The notes under the pieces: generated by a model
Seen by the model: the letters and a program-made list of their open reading frames with translations, nothing else
Told to the model about the DNA's origin: nothing
The model's database searches: none
NCBI RefSeq assembly: GCF_024139115.2
Contig: NC_085141.1
Location: 240,303,047-240,367,046, forward strand
Direction: 5' to 3'
Length of the DNA: 64,000 nucleotides
From: Armigeres subalbatus
Taxonomy: Eukaryota > Arthropoda > Insecta > Diptera > Culicidae
Shown here: piece by piece, positions 32,754 through 43,229 of the stretch
Layout: each line of letters starts with the position of its first letter
How positions within the stretch are numbered: the first letter of the stretch is position 1
Position numbers and translations under genes: made by a program

Positions 32754-33875
32754 TTAAATTAATTCATACCCTCCAGTTATGTTGAATCCGTCGATATATT
32801 TAAAATGACGCCAGTAAATTGAAATTTGTTGAAAATGAGCTATATTTAGTATGAGTTGATTTATACGTGTACTCTCTCGTCTACGCTCAAAATGCACAAA
32901 ACCTCTCTCGATGCGATGGATACTTTTTGACAGCTTACTTTGGAGATTCTTTGACACTCGTTTCGACTCTATCCGCAGCTCCCAGGAATAAACTAATTGT
33001 GTTTGATTCAAGAAAAGGGGTTTCAGTTGTACCTTTCTCCGTTTGGTGAAAGGGATAATGGAAGTTTTTGTAGGATTTATGCCTAGTTGATCCTTTTGAC
33101 ACCAGGAAAAAGTGTGATTTAGGGCAGATTGCATTCTTTCCACGATAACACTTTCGAATTTGCCTCGTACAATAATGACAACGTCATCAGCATATCCAAC
33201 CACTTCGAAGCCTCTTCTCTCTAAGCTGTCTAGAAGCTCATCCACCACCAGTGACCACAACAAAGGAGAAAGCACTTCGCCTTGCGGACACTCCATTGCT
33301 TTAACAGTGATGTATGAACCGCTAAGCTCAGAGGAGATTTTCCGATTAGCTAGCATAGCATGTACCCAGGTAACAATGCATGGGTCGAATTTTCTCCTCA
33401 ACATTGCTGACCCTATAGACGAATAAGAAGCGTTATCGAATGCGCCCTCAATATCAAGAAATACTACAAGAGCAATTTCTTTTGCATTAAGTGTTTTTTC
33501 GATTTTTTGAACTACCGTATGTAGTGCCGAGATCGTAGATTTTCCACTTTGATAAGCGAATTGGTTTTTTGACAAAGGCATTGCTTTCATAAATTTGTGA
33601 TTTATATACTCGCATAGTACCTTTTCCATAATTTTGAGCATTACAGAGGATAAACTTATCGGCCTGAATGCTTTGGGGTTGGTTTTATCTCTCTTGCCTG
33701 CCTTCGGAATGAAGACAGCCCGGATTTGACACCAATCGTTAGGTATGTGCCCCAAAATCAGACTCGCCTTAAAAATCTCAACCAAGGGTGGAACCAGTGT
33801 TTTCTCCTCTTTTTGGATCAACGCTGGGAATATTCCATCCATGCCAGGAGACTTAAATGGCTCGAAAGATCTCAC
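32754..33875 (-). CDS. Reverse transcriptase domain of the RNase H-bearing element
   Basis: Motifs in order are SPGMDGIFPALI, KAFRPISLSS, FAYQSGKSTISALH, FLDIEGAFDNAS, CPQGEVLSPLLW and GYADDVVII with the catalytic DD intact. The Glu in CPQGEVLSP replaces the usual Gly. From about 32985 the frame encodes non-family sequence to a stop. Confidence 0.88.
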   Translation of the reverse strand: MRSFEPFKSPGMDGIFPALIQKEEKTLVPPLVEIFKASLILGHIPNDWCQIRAVFIPKAGKRDKTNPKAFRPISLSSVMLKIMEKVLCEYINHKFMKAMPLSKNQFAYQSGKSTISALHTVVQKIEKTLNAKEIALVVFLDIEGAFDNASYSSIGSAMLRRKFDPCIVTWVHAMLANRKISSELSGSYITVKAMECPQGEVLSPLLWSLVVDELLDSLERRGFEVVGYADDVVIIVRGKFESVIVERMQSALNHTFSWCQKDQLGINPTKTSIIPFTKRRKVQLKPLFLNQTQLVYSWELRIESKRVSKNLQSKLSKSIHRIERGFVHFERRRESTRINQLILNIAHFQQISIYWRHFKYIDGFNITGGYELI

Positions 33876-33919
33876 AGCCCTCTCAACCCTGGCCCGAGTG
33901 AAAGCTTCCTTTGCAACCT

Positions 33920-34174
33920 TTATTGCGTCTTTTTAGATCCAGAAACCCATGATTGGATCTCTTGTGGATCTGAGACAGCAATTCCAGTGCCTTGGTCGCC
34001 GATGCTCGACTCAGGGATTGAATCAGGGAAGTGGATCTTTAACAATTCGCTCAGTGTATCGCTAGGCTCTACAGTGAGCGAACCATCCGTCTTTCGGAGG
34101 CTACCCACACCATTGGAGTGGTCTTTTGAAAGAGTTTTTTGGAGTCTGGCCACTACAATGAAATTATTCCACAA
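33920..34174 (-). CDS. N-terminal remnant before the RT domain
   Basis: Contains DTLSELLKIHFPDS and a basic start, which resembles the linker preceding RT in I/LOA-like elements. It is out of frame with the RT frame. The 5' truncation point is probably near 34180-34200. Confidence 0.5.
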   Translation of the reverse strand: MWNNFIVVARLQKTLSKDHSNGVGSLRKTDGSLTVEPSDTLSELLKIHFPDSIPESSIGDQGTGIAVSDPQEIQSWVSGSKKTQ

Positions 34175-34766
34175 AAGATACTCAGAGCAATTATCGCATT
34201 GATTTTAGTTATATGTAACTACTCATCACTATTGAAGGTCAAGGCAACATGGGTTTTCCACTTACCCAATCCCACTAGGGTAAGTGGAAAAACAACTCCT
34301 AATTTTAAAATCTATTTCCATAAGTTTCAAGCGACCAAAATGGTATGAATTACCGCACAGTTGGTGCAAAATTGACTGTTTTTGATAGCCCATTTTGATT
34401 GAACGCATTTAAATCATTTAAACTGGTTTTACACTAAATCAAACATGCACTATCGATTTTTCCTTTTCCACTTCCCCCAGTGTACCTTATGTGGTATTTA
34501 ACACACATGTTTGTTAGGGTGTACGTCTTGTGGAACCTTTGTTATATTTTGTTAAAGGTCACTGGAAAACGTAACAAATCTTGTCTAATTTCATGAAAAT
34601 ATCAAAACATAAAAAAAACTCAGGCAGTACATCTTCAACCATCTTTCATAAGATACAGATGCAGTATCCTCTCAGCCAGAGCATTTGCATATTTAAAATT
34701 ATCCGCGAAAAATTCTGATTTTTAATATGTATAGTAATAAAATATTGAATTTGCTCCAATTCACAG

Positions 34767-36762
34767 AAACACCGGAAACACAAAAGTCAAAATCGCCAGC
34801 ATGCATCAAGCGACACGGAGGATGAATCAGGCAAAAGCAACAGCAAACAAGGCCCATCAGCTTCAGCCTCAGAGGAGATCAATAATAACAAGCCATATGC
34901 CGTGCGATATTCAGATACTTGGGGTCGGTGAGTTGCTAATCGCTTTAGCTTACTGAATAGTCAACTGAATTCGCTCCACATCACATTGATTTTATTATTT
35001 TGTTTCATCGTTACAGATTTTTAGTGGCAGCCCGAAATCTCAAAGCTGGTGAACAAATCATCAAGGTGGAGCCTTTGGCCATGGGCCCTTGGGCTGCTAG
35101 CGATCCTGTCTGTCTTGGCTGTTACAAACGTTTCGCGAAGGATTCCCGAATTATAAAGTAGGTTCATGGATCAGTTAGAGCCACTTAGTCAGTTAGAGCA
35201 TGACGAGCTTGACTACAAAAGCGTATCGTGTAATCTTCCGACAACCGCAGTCGAGCTTTTCTTTACTAACATCTTGGGAATATTCAATCCTCAACCTCTA
35301 ATGGGTTAGTAATTATAAATTTTAGAGTGAATTCATAACAGTTCACTTATCGGCTCGTTAAATTCCTGTGGTGTTTTAAAAATCTACGAAACTTCCACCC
35401 CCACACTCTGTGTTTTGACAACATATCCATAGTTACAACACCAGTCCTATACATCACAGTCTGAACATTCAATACTTTCTCCGTTTCAGATGTACTGGCT
35501 GTGGTTGGCGTATTTGCTCTCCAACCTGCAGCGGTCTTTCCGCCAATGAGCCCCACAAAAAACTGGAATGTATTCCCCTAAAAGAGCACAACGTGGGTAA
35601 TCTTTTCGAAACGGGCTCCGCTGAGCAAATAAAACTAATGTACGAAGCTATTTTTGCCCTACGCTGTCTGCTGCTGAAGAAGATTGACCCGGAACGATAC
35701 GCTATGCTACTGGAAATGGAACCCCTAAACGAACTGCGGCAGCAAATATCTTCGCTGTGGAAACGCAATCAAGAATTGATAGTGAATCGGATTCGTGATG
35801 AGTGGAAGTTCGACGAATTTACCGATAGTGAAATCCACACCGCGTGTGGTATAATCGAGGTCAATTCGTTCCAGATTGGGCAGGACGATGTCTTTGCTCG
35901 AGCCCTGTATCCGGAAGCGTTTTACATCATGCACGATTGCACTCCGAACACCACCCACACAGACGATCCGAAATCTCGTGTGCTATCGATAAGGCTGACC
36001 AACGACCTGAAGGCAGGCGATCCAATTACACTTTCCTATTCATACACCCTGCAAGGAACGCTAAAACGAAGGCAGCATTTGTTCGAGAGCAAGTTTTTCT
36101 GGTGCCAATGTAAACGATGCTCTGACCCTACCGAGTTTGGTACGAATTGCAGCTCCATTAAATGCACCAAATGCCCTAAAGGTTACATTCTCGCAACCGA
36201 TCCACTCAATCAAGACGCGGATTGGAAATGCAAAACTTGCTCTCATAGCATGTCAGCCAAAATCATTGTTCAGCTTCTGGACAGACTTTTCAAAGAAATG
36301 GATACCATTGATGGGAACAGCGTCGACTTGTACGAACAATTCAACACCAAATATCAGAACACCTTACATCCCAACCATTACCTCTTTCTATCGACAAAGC
36401 ATTCACTTTGCCAATTGTATGGTAAAATCTCCGGTTATCTCATATCCGAAATGAGTCTGCAACAAATAAAACACAAGGAAAAAATATGTCGCGATCTTCT
36501 TTCGGTGGTTGATACCTACGAGCCGGGAATGAGTCGTCTGAGGGGAGTCATCATGTACGAGTTACATGCACCAATCATGATCCAGATAAAATACCAATCG
36601 GAATCCGGCCAAATCAACCCAAATCAACTGAGAAGGATGCTCACTGAAGTGATGCATCTTCTCAAACAAAGTGCCCAAATTCTTTCGTTCGAACCTTCAG
36701 GATCTCAAGAACACGAAATGGCTGTGGCTGCACGTGACGCTCTCTTAAACATGCAATCATAG
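34767..36762 (+). CDS. SmydA-8/msta-like SET and MYND domain protein, exons 2-4
   Basis: Exons are about 34767-34927, 35017-35157 and 35490-36762, with GT-AG introns. With the proposed exon 1 the protein is 532 residues. A lysine-rich then acidic/serine-rich N-terminus leads to the split SET N-region (GRFLVAARNLKAGEQI). A MYND-like zinc finger follows (CLGCY, then CTGCGWRICSPTC). The SET core has IMHDCTPNT at about 35925 and GDPITLSYS at about 36020, and a post-SET cysteine cluster (WCQCKRC, then CTKC and CKTC) closes it. Helical C-terminal repeats complete the SMYD fold. SMYD proteins methylate lysines; in arthropod SmydA proteins activity is often unproven. The Asn of the usual NHxCxPN motif is Met here. 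A polyadenylation signal AATAAA lies near 36834. Confidence 0.9.
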
Positions 36763-37094
36763 AATGGTATTGAAAATTATTTGATTTTTTCCTACGAAAA
36801 TAGCATGTTCAAAAAATGTGATATATTTTTGGAATAAAATTTATCTAAATACTAGTCAAACCAGCAATGTATATTTTCAAAACAACTAAACTCTTTTCTT
36901 TCCGAAAGAAATTTTACCGATTTTACACTATCAACTACAAGGCTGGAACGAATATTTCTTCTTTTTTCTCATTGGTGTTTGGATGGTGAAGGGGGTGGTG
37001 AATAAAAAAAAAATCATAAAAGGCGGCAAGGACCTTCATTAAACGTTCTAATAGTTTTATTTAACGTTTTGATCTTTTGTTGATTATATCAATT
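36763..37094 (+). terminator. 3' UTR and polyadenylation region of the SmydA-like gene
   Basis: The stop codon is at 36760-36762 and GGAATAAAATTTAT lies about 70 nt downstream. The rest to 37094 shows no gene. Confidence 0.6.
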
Positions 37095-37486
37095 ATATGA
37101 TTTCAGGAGCTGCAAAATGGTGGGTTGACATCAAGGAAGAAGCGCCCATCATAGCTCTGGTCCCCACAAATTCCTATCTCACGCTTCCATGGGTCGACCG
37201 CCAGCTAAGGGCTGTGTACTTAGCTGGTAGTGCAGCCTGGGCACTGTTGTTCTTCTAGTTCTAGAGTGAGAAGGTACGCCTCGAGCGTCTGTTCACCAGG
37301 AAGTGCGGCTCAAACAGTGTCTGCCTGGTATCCTGCGGCTGATTAACGAAACGCAGTATCACGCCTGCTATACCTAAGGTGGCATACCCGCCAGCGCGAT
37401 GTAGGTAACGCGACCCCGATAAGGTTGCTTACTGAAGCCTCTCAGATACCACGAAATTTTTGGCAACCAACCCGGCAACGAAATAA

Positions 37487-38221
37487 GACTATGATTGGAA
37501 ACTCGATACCTGGAATGTTAGGACCCTAAATAAACCTGGACGAGTGAGCCTTCTGACTTGTGAACTGGAGAAGGTTGGAGTGAACGTGGCCGCTATTCAA
37601 GAAGTCCGATGGCCTAGATCCGGACCCCGTGGACCCCACGACCAACACTGCATTCAAGTATAACATCTATCACAGCGGCGGCGGAAAAGCAAAGCATGGA
37701 GTTGGTTTCGTAGTGATGGGCAAGCAGATGAAGCGAGTGATGCGGTGGAAACCCATTAGCGAACGAATCTGTGTGTTGAGGATACGGGGCAAATTCTTCA
37801 ATTACAGCCTAATCAACGTTTACGCACCGACAAACGATAAATCCGACGACGTGAAGGACACGTTTTATGAATGTATTGATGAAGCCTATGGAGAGTGCCC
37901 TAAGCATGACGTGAAAATTGTTATCGGAGACGCTAACGCTCAGGTCGGTAGAGATGACTTTTCCGTCCCATAATCGGTAGGAGAGCCTTCACTCCGCTAC
38001 CAATGACAACGGCCTACGGCTAGTAAACCTCGGTGCTGCCAGAGGGATGGCCATTAGTAGCACCTACTTTGCACGAAAGAATATCCGAAAGCACACCTGG
38101 AGACACCCAAAATGGTGAAACTTGCAACCAGATAGACCATGTTCTGGTGGATGGGCGCCATTTCTCGGTTGTTATCGATGTGCGGACATTCAGAATTCCT
38201 AACATTGACTCTGATCACTAA
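37487..38221 (+). pseudogene. Endonuclease remnant of the third RTE-like element
   Basis: DTWNVRTLN and IQEVRWP (37490-37620), then VYAPTND and VIGDANAQVG (to 37973), then [13 protein letters not shown] (38100-38170) are the APE endonuclease motifs, but they lie in three different frames. A 73-bp tandem duplication at 38193-38338 further disrupts the end of the domain, duplicating the segment with the SDH motif. Confidence 0.8.
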
Positions 38222-38338
38222 CTCGTTTTCAGTAAAATTCGATCACGATTGTTGACAATTGATCAGAATTCCGAACATTGACTCTGATCACTAACTCGTT
38301 GTCAGTAAAATTCGATCACGATTGTTGACAATTGATCA
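38193..38338. repeat. 73-bp tandem duplication
   Basis: Two adjacent copies (38193-38265 and 38266-38338), each beginning GAATTCCKAACATTGACTCT, differ at two positions. The duplication lies within the third RTE-like element. Confidence 0.9.
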
Positions 38339-38368
38339 ACTGTATCAAACGAATGATCACAGCGAACG

Positions 38369-38728
38369 ATGCGTTACAATATCCAGCGATTGTCGGCGGA
38401 AGGAGTATCGGCTGAGTACCGCCAGAAGCTCGACGAACGGATAAGTGCAATCAACGATCTATGGGAGTCGATCCATGGAGCGGTGAGCCTAACAGCACGA
38501 GAAGTGGTAGGCACTGCACAGAGGCGACCCAGGACGGGTTGGTTCGATGTGGAGTGTCAGAGAATGACAGACGAGAAGAACGTTGCCAGAAGCCGAATGT
38601 TGGTGTCGGGTACCCGATCGAATAGAGAGCGGTACAAGGAAGTAAGAGCAGCCGAAAAACGAACCCACCGCAGGAAGAAGAAAGAGTACGAAGAACAAGT
38701 TATTAGTGAGGCGCAGGAAAAAATGGAG
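38369..38728 (+). CDS. Linker region of the third RTE-like element
   Basis: The open frame contains YRQKLDERISAINDLWESIH and GWFDVECQRMTDEKN, typical of the region between endonuclease and RT in RTE polyproteins. It is cut at 38728 by the LTR of the gypsy-like element and resumes at 43226 with MRRFYESVNGVRRK. Confidence 0.75.
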
Positions 38729-38992
38729 TATTATAACCGGCAAGAGCGACTGAGGTAGACGGAACCGAACGGAGATACTCGCGGAGGAACGATTGGTTAA
38801 ATTATAATAAATACTTGAAGGGTTTCGGAGCTGTTGTAAAAGGAGATGTTACTCGCTTGGTGGTTCGTGTTGAAAGAGGCCGACAGTCGCCGGCTCGTTT
38901 ATTCGAGAGCGCTTGACATTCGCCAAGCGCTACCATAATATTTATAGCGATTACACATTTAATAAAAAATACTCATTCGAAGGTATATATCA
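38729..38992 (-). repeat. 3' LTR of the gypsy-like element
   Basis: 264 bp; about 2-3% different from the other LTR, including one indel near the AGGAGATG block. Confidence 0.9.
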
Positions 38993-39892
38993 ATCCTTCC
39001 CTTTTTACAGTTATTCGAATATCCATTACGGATAAATATAGAATGAAGGAAATAACATAATAAACAGATTGACTATATCCACTCCTGCGATTATATCTAC
39101 TTACTATTTTCGAATGCCCTGGCAAGCCATCGAGCGCCAAATTCGAATCATTTGTTCTTTTCCGATGCGGCTTAACCGACGACTCGAACCTCCACAATTC
39201 GCATCCAGAGAATCCCCGGGAAAACTCCTCGTCAGGCTCCTCGTCGTAACACGTTCCTCGTGGTGGGAATGGATCGGGATCATCGACATCGGGATCGACA
39301 TATGCCACCATCGATCGACGTCTCCGTATGCCCTCATCGCCAACGACCTTCATTTGGCATCGGTGCGCCGTGGTTGTTTTTCTTTTTCCAATCGTTATCT
39401 GTAGAATATTTTTACAAACTCGTTTTAGAAAATACGCTTTCAACCATTTAGCCTGATGGGGATGATTGCTGTTCTTGTACCATAATGCGTCACCCGCCAT
39501 CAGACTGTCCAAAACATCTTTACTTAGCTTTTTGCCAATAACGTTGTAAGATCTAGTAATTAATTCATCATTGAGATAATCACAGCTAATAAATGGTACT
39601 TTACTGTTGTTGTTGTATTGCTTTACATTAATCATATTGATTAACAGTTTAAAGGTATATACTAAAACTTTCTGAGAAGAAATAAATCCTTCCATCGTCA
39701 TATCATTTTTAAAATTTATTAAAAATAGTCCAATTAGATCCTCCAGTTTTGCGTATAAGCATTTTGGGTCAAGTAGAAACATTTTCATTACATCCTTAAC
39801 CATACGAACTATTCTCTCCGCCTTGCCATTAATAGCAAGATTATACGGAGGACTGTTTAAAACCCATATTCCTTGCCTCTCAAAAAAGTTAT
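38973..39892 (-). pseudogene. Integrase C-terminal part of the gypsy-like element
   Basis: Just upstream of the 276-codon frame (39803-38973), the sequence at 39806-39890 encodes INGKAERIVRM, matching the NGxAER motif of retroviral-type integrases with the third catalytic acid. A long C-terminal region without recognised domain follows. The frame is separated from the rest of integrase only by the MITE at 39897-40024. Confidence 0.7.
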
Positions 39893-39896
39893 TAAC

Positions 39897-40024
39897 CCTT
39901 AAATGCGCAATGTTGTTTTAAAACAACAAACCGAAAATACGTTTAACGTTAATAATATCAATGGTTATTTACGTTAAAAATATTTCCGACGATTTCTAAA
40001 AAAATCGCCTTGCGCCTTTAAGGG
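39897..40024. mobile_element. TTAA-flanked palindromic MITE inside integrase
   Basis: The element is 128 bp between TTAA at 39893-39896 and 40025-40028. The inverted ends are CCCTTAAATGCGCAA and TTGCGCCTTTAAGGG. Precise removal would leave a single TTAA and an open integrase frame across the site. Confidence 0.88.
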
Positions 40025-40028
40025 TTAA

Positions 40029-41094
40029 ATAATAGAGGACCACTACTTGACATTCTGTCTGGATACCCATATTTAGCAAAATATGCTAACAGCAGTTTTA
40101 CCAATTCATCATAATCTGTTCTATTTTTCATCCATTTATCTTCCATCCTATTTGAAAAGCCATCAACGTTTAATAATTTAACGTGATGCTTAAAGTAGAC
40201 ACAGTCCTGTTGTATTCTACCAAAATATATTGTGGAAGTAATCCATTTCGTATTATTCAACTGTTTTGGTTGCTCTGCCATAACAGCAGGAGCATCACAA
40301 ACATTAACAATCCTTTCCAAATCAGCAACTGACTGCTCCAATGGGAATCGCAAACAAATATCAGCACTATTATCCCTTATTGCATCGGGAACGTCAAAAG
40401 CTTTCCTATAAATAGGTGTGTCAATTTTTAAAACAAATTCGGTTTCATTACCTTTAATAGGAGTCAAAAAATCTTTAATGAAAACATCAGACAATTTAGT
40501 CTTGACATAAATCATTAAGTCGTTGCTCTTGTGTTCAATTATTCTGTTTCCAGTTACTTGTTTATCAAAACTATTACGCCAGTTGGGAAAGAAAACATCC
40601 AACCAGGTTCTCCCAAATAAAGGAACAAAATCATGATTACTATCCAATACTAGAAGTTTCAATTTTGCCTTCATATTCCGAAATACAACCGAAACAACAA
40701 CTTCCCCAGCTATTTTCAAACTGGAACCGTTTACCACTATTAAATTTCTAAAACTTTTCTGTAGGGGAACATCGAAATTAGCTAAAAATAGCTTTTTTCC
40801 AATCACGGAAACGTCAGAGCCACTATCAATCTCCATCTGCACATTGATACCTTGAATAGCTAGTTCTAGTAAACATGGATGACTTTTGCCAATGGAGGAA
40901 ACATGCATGCACTGTAATTCACCTGGATCCGAATAATCACTCTTGTCTTTCCAACAACTCATCATATTCGACAAATTATCGTCATTTTTCGCACAGGTTT
41001 TTTCAAAGTTGATGTTGTTGATCGGACCTCCTGCGAACATGTCCTCGAACTCCACAATAGTAGCACACTCGCTGATCAATTGCTGGTTGTTCAT
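40029..41094 (-). pseudogene. Protease and integrase remnant (RT deleted)
   Basis: The frame starts near the end of gag. MEIDSGSDVSVIG is the retropepsin active site (DSG). The frame then runs through FVPLFGRTWLD, the block usually just upstream of RT, and then directly enters sequence ending KYGYPDRMSSSGPLLF, which corresponds to the integrase SDNGPxF motif. The Asp of that motif is replaced by Ser. The region that should hold reverse transcriptase and RNase H is absent, so this is a deletion derivative. Confidence 0.75.
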
Positions 41095-41923
41095 CGCTCT
41101 TCAGTTCCACCGGGTGAACCACTGCATCCAGATAACTTCTTCGCTGTTCATGGAGCCGCACTTGTCTAACCCGTCCGGTCTGCGAACGATGATTCACACG
41201 ATTGCTGTACCTATTGTAGGGTTTTGTGTTGCGCTCATCATCACCTGAAAAATGTCTATAGCCTACTCGGCTTTTCACTGGACCATGCCCTCGATTTAAA
41301 TTTTCCAAGCGTTGAAAAAAGTTACCACGACTTCCAACAGTAGAAGCGATTTGTTCAAGAGAATTTTCTTGTGTTAATGTTTTTGCATTAGAAGCAGCTA
41401 ACTCCCATGTCGATATAATCTTCTCAACTTGAGCTAGATTCAATTTGTCCCCATTATCCGCTAACAAGTTTTGTCTCAAAGCGTCATCCGACAAGCCAAT
41501 GAGTACGCGATCAAGTATACGATCCTGTTTATCACCCTTGAAATTACAATACTCAGCTTGGAGTTTAAGCGAAAAAAGAAAATCACTGGCTGTTTCACCA
41601 GGTTGCTGTACTCGGGACCCAAATTTAAACCGTTGAATCAAAGCTGTATCAGTTTTGTCTAACTTTTGTTTAAGTTTATCAATCAGTTCATCTAACGGTG
41701 CATCATCAAGCAACTGTTCACTAAAGTACAAATTTTGAGCCACTTCAAAAAGATAATCACCTCCAAGAAGGAACATTTGGTCTTTCTTGTCGGCATCTGC
41801 TACTTTATTGACACGAAAATGATACCCAAGCCGCTTGAACCATGATGCGAAAGATTGTCCCTTACGGTACGGATCGATATTTGGTGCTACGTGCGAAATC
41901 ATTTCTAAAACTTTTAAAATCAA
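41003..41923 (-). CDS. Gag-like protein of the gypsy-like element
   Basis: 306 residues. It has a helical capsid-like region (FASWFKRLGYHFRVN, QPGETASDFLFSLK, GLSDDALRQNLL) and a C-terminal zinc knuckle, CYYCGVRGHVRRRS, in which the last Cys of CCHC is Ser. It overlaps the pol frame by about 90 bp, consistent with ribosomal frameshift expression in active relatives (family knowledge). Confidence 0.82.
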   Translation of the reverse strand: MILKVLEMISHVAPNIDPYRKGQSFASWFKRLGYHFRVNKVADADKKDQMFLLGGDYLFEVAQNLYFSEQLLDDAPLDELIDKLKQKLDKTDTALIQRFKFGSRVQQPGETASDFLFSLKLQAEYCNFKGDKQDRILDRVLIGLSDDALRQNLLADNGDKLNLAQVEKIISTWELAASNAKTLTQENSLEQIASTVGSRGNFFQRLENLNRGHGPVKSRVGYRHFSGDDERNTKPYNRYSNRVNHRSQTGRVRQVRLHEQRRSYLDAVVHPVELKSDEQPAIDQRVCYYCGVRGHVRRRSDQQHQL

Positions 41924-42962
41924 CCATAATAATTCAATTTGAATAAATGTTTCAAATCAATTTGTTACAATGATACCATAAAAGCACACTAATTAAAAAG
42001 ATCTTAACTGGTTTCAAAAAATTCACGCAAAACTAATTAAAAGCAAAAAACTTCCATTGATCATCAATAAAAATAAAATCGAAAAAAAATTCATCAAAAC
42101 CGTCTCAATTTAAGGCGTATCCGCCATTAATGCGATAAACGGCCTTTTGTCTAATTGTTACTCAACACAATGCACTTTTTCACGAACAATGTACAATGTA
42201 CATATATCAAAATAAAAAAAATCACTTTTCTCACTATTTAAATATGAATTTCAAATAAAAGAAACAATATCACAAAACAACTTACCACAATCCAATAATA
42301 CCAAACCCGAAAATTTATTGTGCTCCGGTAAATACCCTTCCGCGGACTTAAGGTTCAAAGGGGAAAACCTGTCCGCCGGCAATCGCCGCTATCTGTATGG
42401 AATATAAAGCAGAAAAAACACTTGATAATCACGAATAGAAGTTTGGTTTCAAAAACCTTTTCACTTTTCTTTTGTTGTTCTAATCCTTTGTTACAAAAAT
42501 AACACAATAGGCGTAGTTTTAATTAGGCATAATTATTACCGACTAATACAATAAAAAGAAAAATAAATCTTTTATCCAAACAACAAATCTTTTTCAAAAG
42601 TTTTTCTTTTCCGTGTTGTCGTTTGTTTTGTTTCGGTGAAATTAAATCACTATTATACACCACAAAATGGTGTTTCCTTGGGTGTTTCACTATCACAAGA
42701 ACGTCCTTTTACTAGCCTTTTCAAGCCCTTCACTTTACCAATACTGCTTCTTTTCCGGGAAATTCCCGTCGGATTAATCCGATGTCTACCACTTGCTCTG
42801 CAACCAGTTTTCAATTTGTTGTGCCGCTGCTGATATGGAATCTCGCTCCGCCCGGAGGCAAAACTGCACACTCCTAGCGAAGAAAGTCTATCCGGCAATC
42901 GCCCGGGGAACAGCACTTTTTTTCTCACACGCGCACTTTTCGTAAATTTTCCTCGTCGCCAA
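41924..42962 (-). other. Long leader of the gypsy-like element
   Basis: About 1 kb between the 5' LTR and gag with no ORF of note. It includes CGCCGGCAATCGCC and GGCAATCGCCCGGG motifs (near 42376 and 42892) that echo each other. Confidence 0.5.
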
Positions 42963-43225
42963 TATTATAACCGGCAAGAGCGACTGAGGTAGACGGAACC
43001 GAACGGAGATACTCGCGGAGGAACGATTGGTTAAATTATAATAAATACTTGAAGGGTTTCGGAGCTGTTGTAAATGAGATGTTACTCGTTTGGTGGTTCG
43101 TGTTGAAAGAGGCCGACAGTCGCCGGCTCGTTTATTCGAGAGCGCTTGACATTCGCCAAGCGCCACCATAATATTTTATAGCGATTACACATATAATAAA
43201 AATACTCATTCGAAGGTATATATCA
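42963..43225 (-). repeat. 5' LTR of the gypsy-like element
   Basis: 263 bp; the partner of 38729-38992. Its outer end abuts the GGAG duplication. Confidence 0.9.
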
Positions 43226-43229
43226 GGAG

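Larger units (their letters stand above)
31180..34180 (-). mobile_element. RNase H-bearing non-LTR retrotransposon, truncated and broken
   Basis: Coding remnants run in the order RT N-terminal region (34174-33920), RT (33875-32754), post-RT (32643-32122), RNase H (32082-31354) and a terminal CCHC-like block (31353-31190, CRFCDEE then HILCYC) in a shifted frame. No endonuclease is present, so the copy is 5'-truncated. RNase H after RT fits the I/LOA/Outcast group of clades; I cannot decide which. Confidence 0.85.
6658..34766 (+). other. Proposed 28-kb intron 1 of the SmydA-like gene
   Basis: It is bounded by the GTAAGA donor at 6658 and the acceptor TTCACAG just before about 34767. It holds most of the mobile DNA in this window, on both strands, and no other convincing host exon. 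The stretches 6658-8982 and 13277-14212 contain only AT-rich sequence, a short GCTGCTGCTGCT run near 7712 and small unsupported frames. Confidence 0.45.
38729..43225 (-). mobile_element. Ty3/gypsy-like LTR retrotransposon, internally deleted
   Basis: It is bounded by a 4-bp target duplication, GGAG (38725-38728 and 43226-43229). On its own strand the LTRs start with TGATATATACC and end with CCGGTTATAATA. A primer-binding-like TGGCGACGAGG follows the 5' LTR (about 42951-42961), and a polypurine AAAAAGGGAAGGA precedes the 3' LTR (about 38994-39007). Gag, protease and integrase parts are recognisable, but the whole RT-RNase H region is missing. Confidence 0.88.

Noticed and set aside
35469..36246. 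Antisense frames over the SmydA exon 4
   Set aside because: Shadows; the + strand has SET motifs and splice sites.
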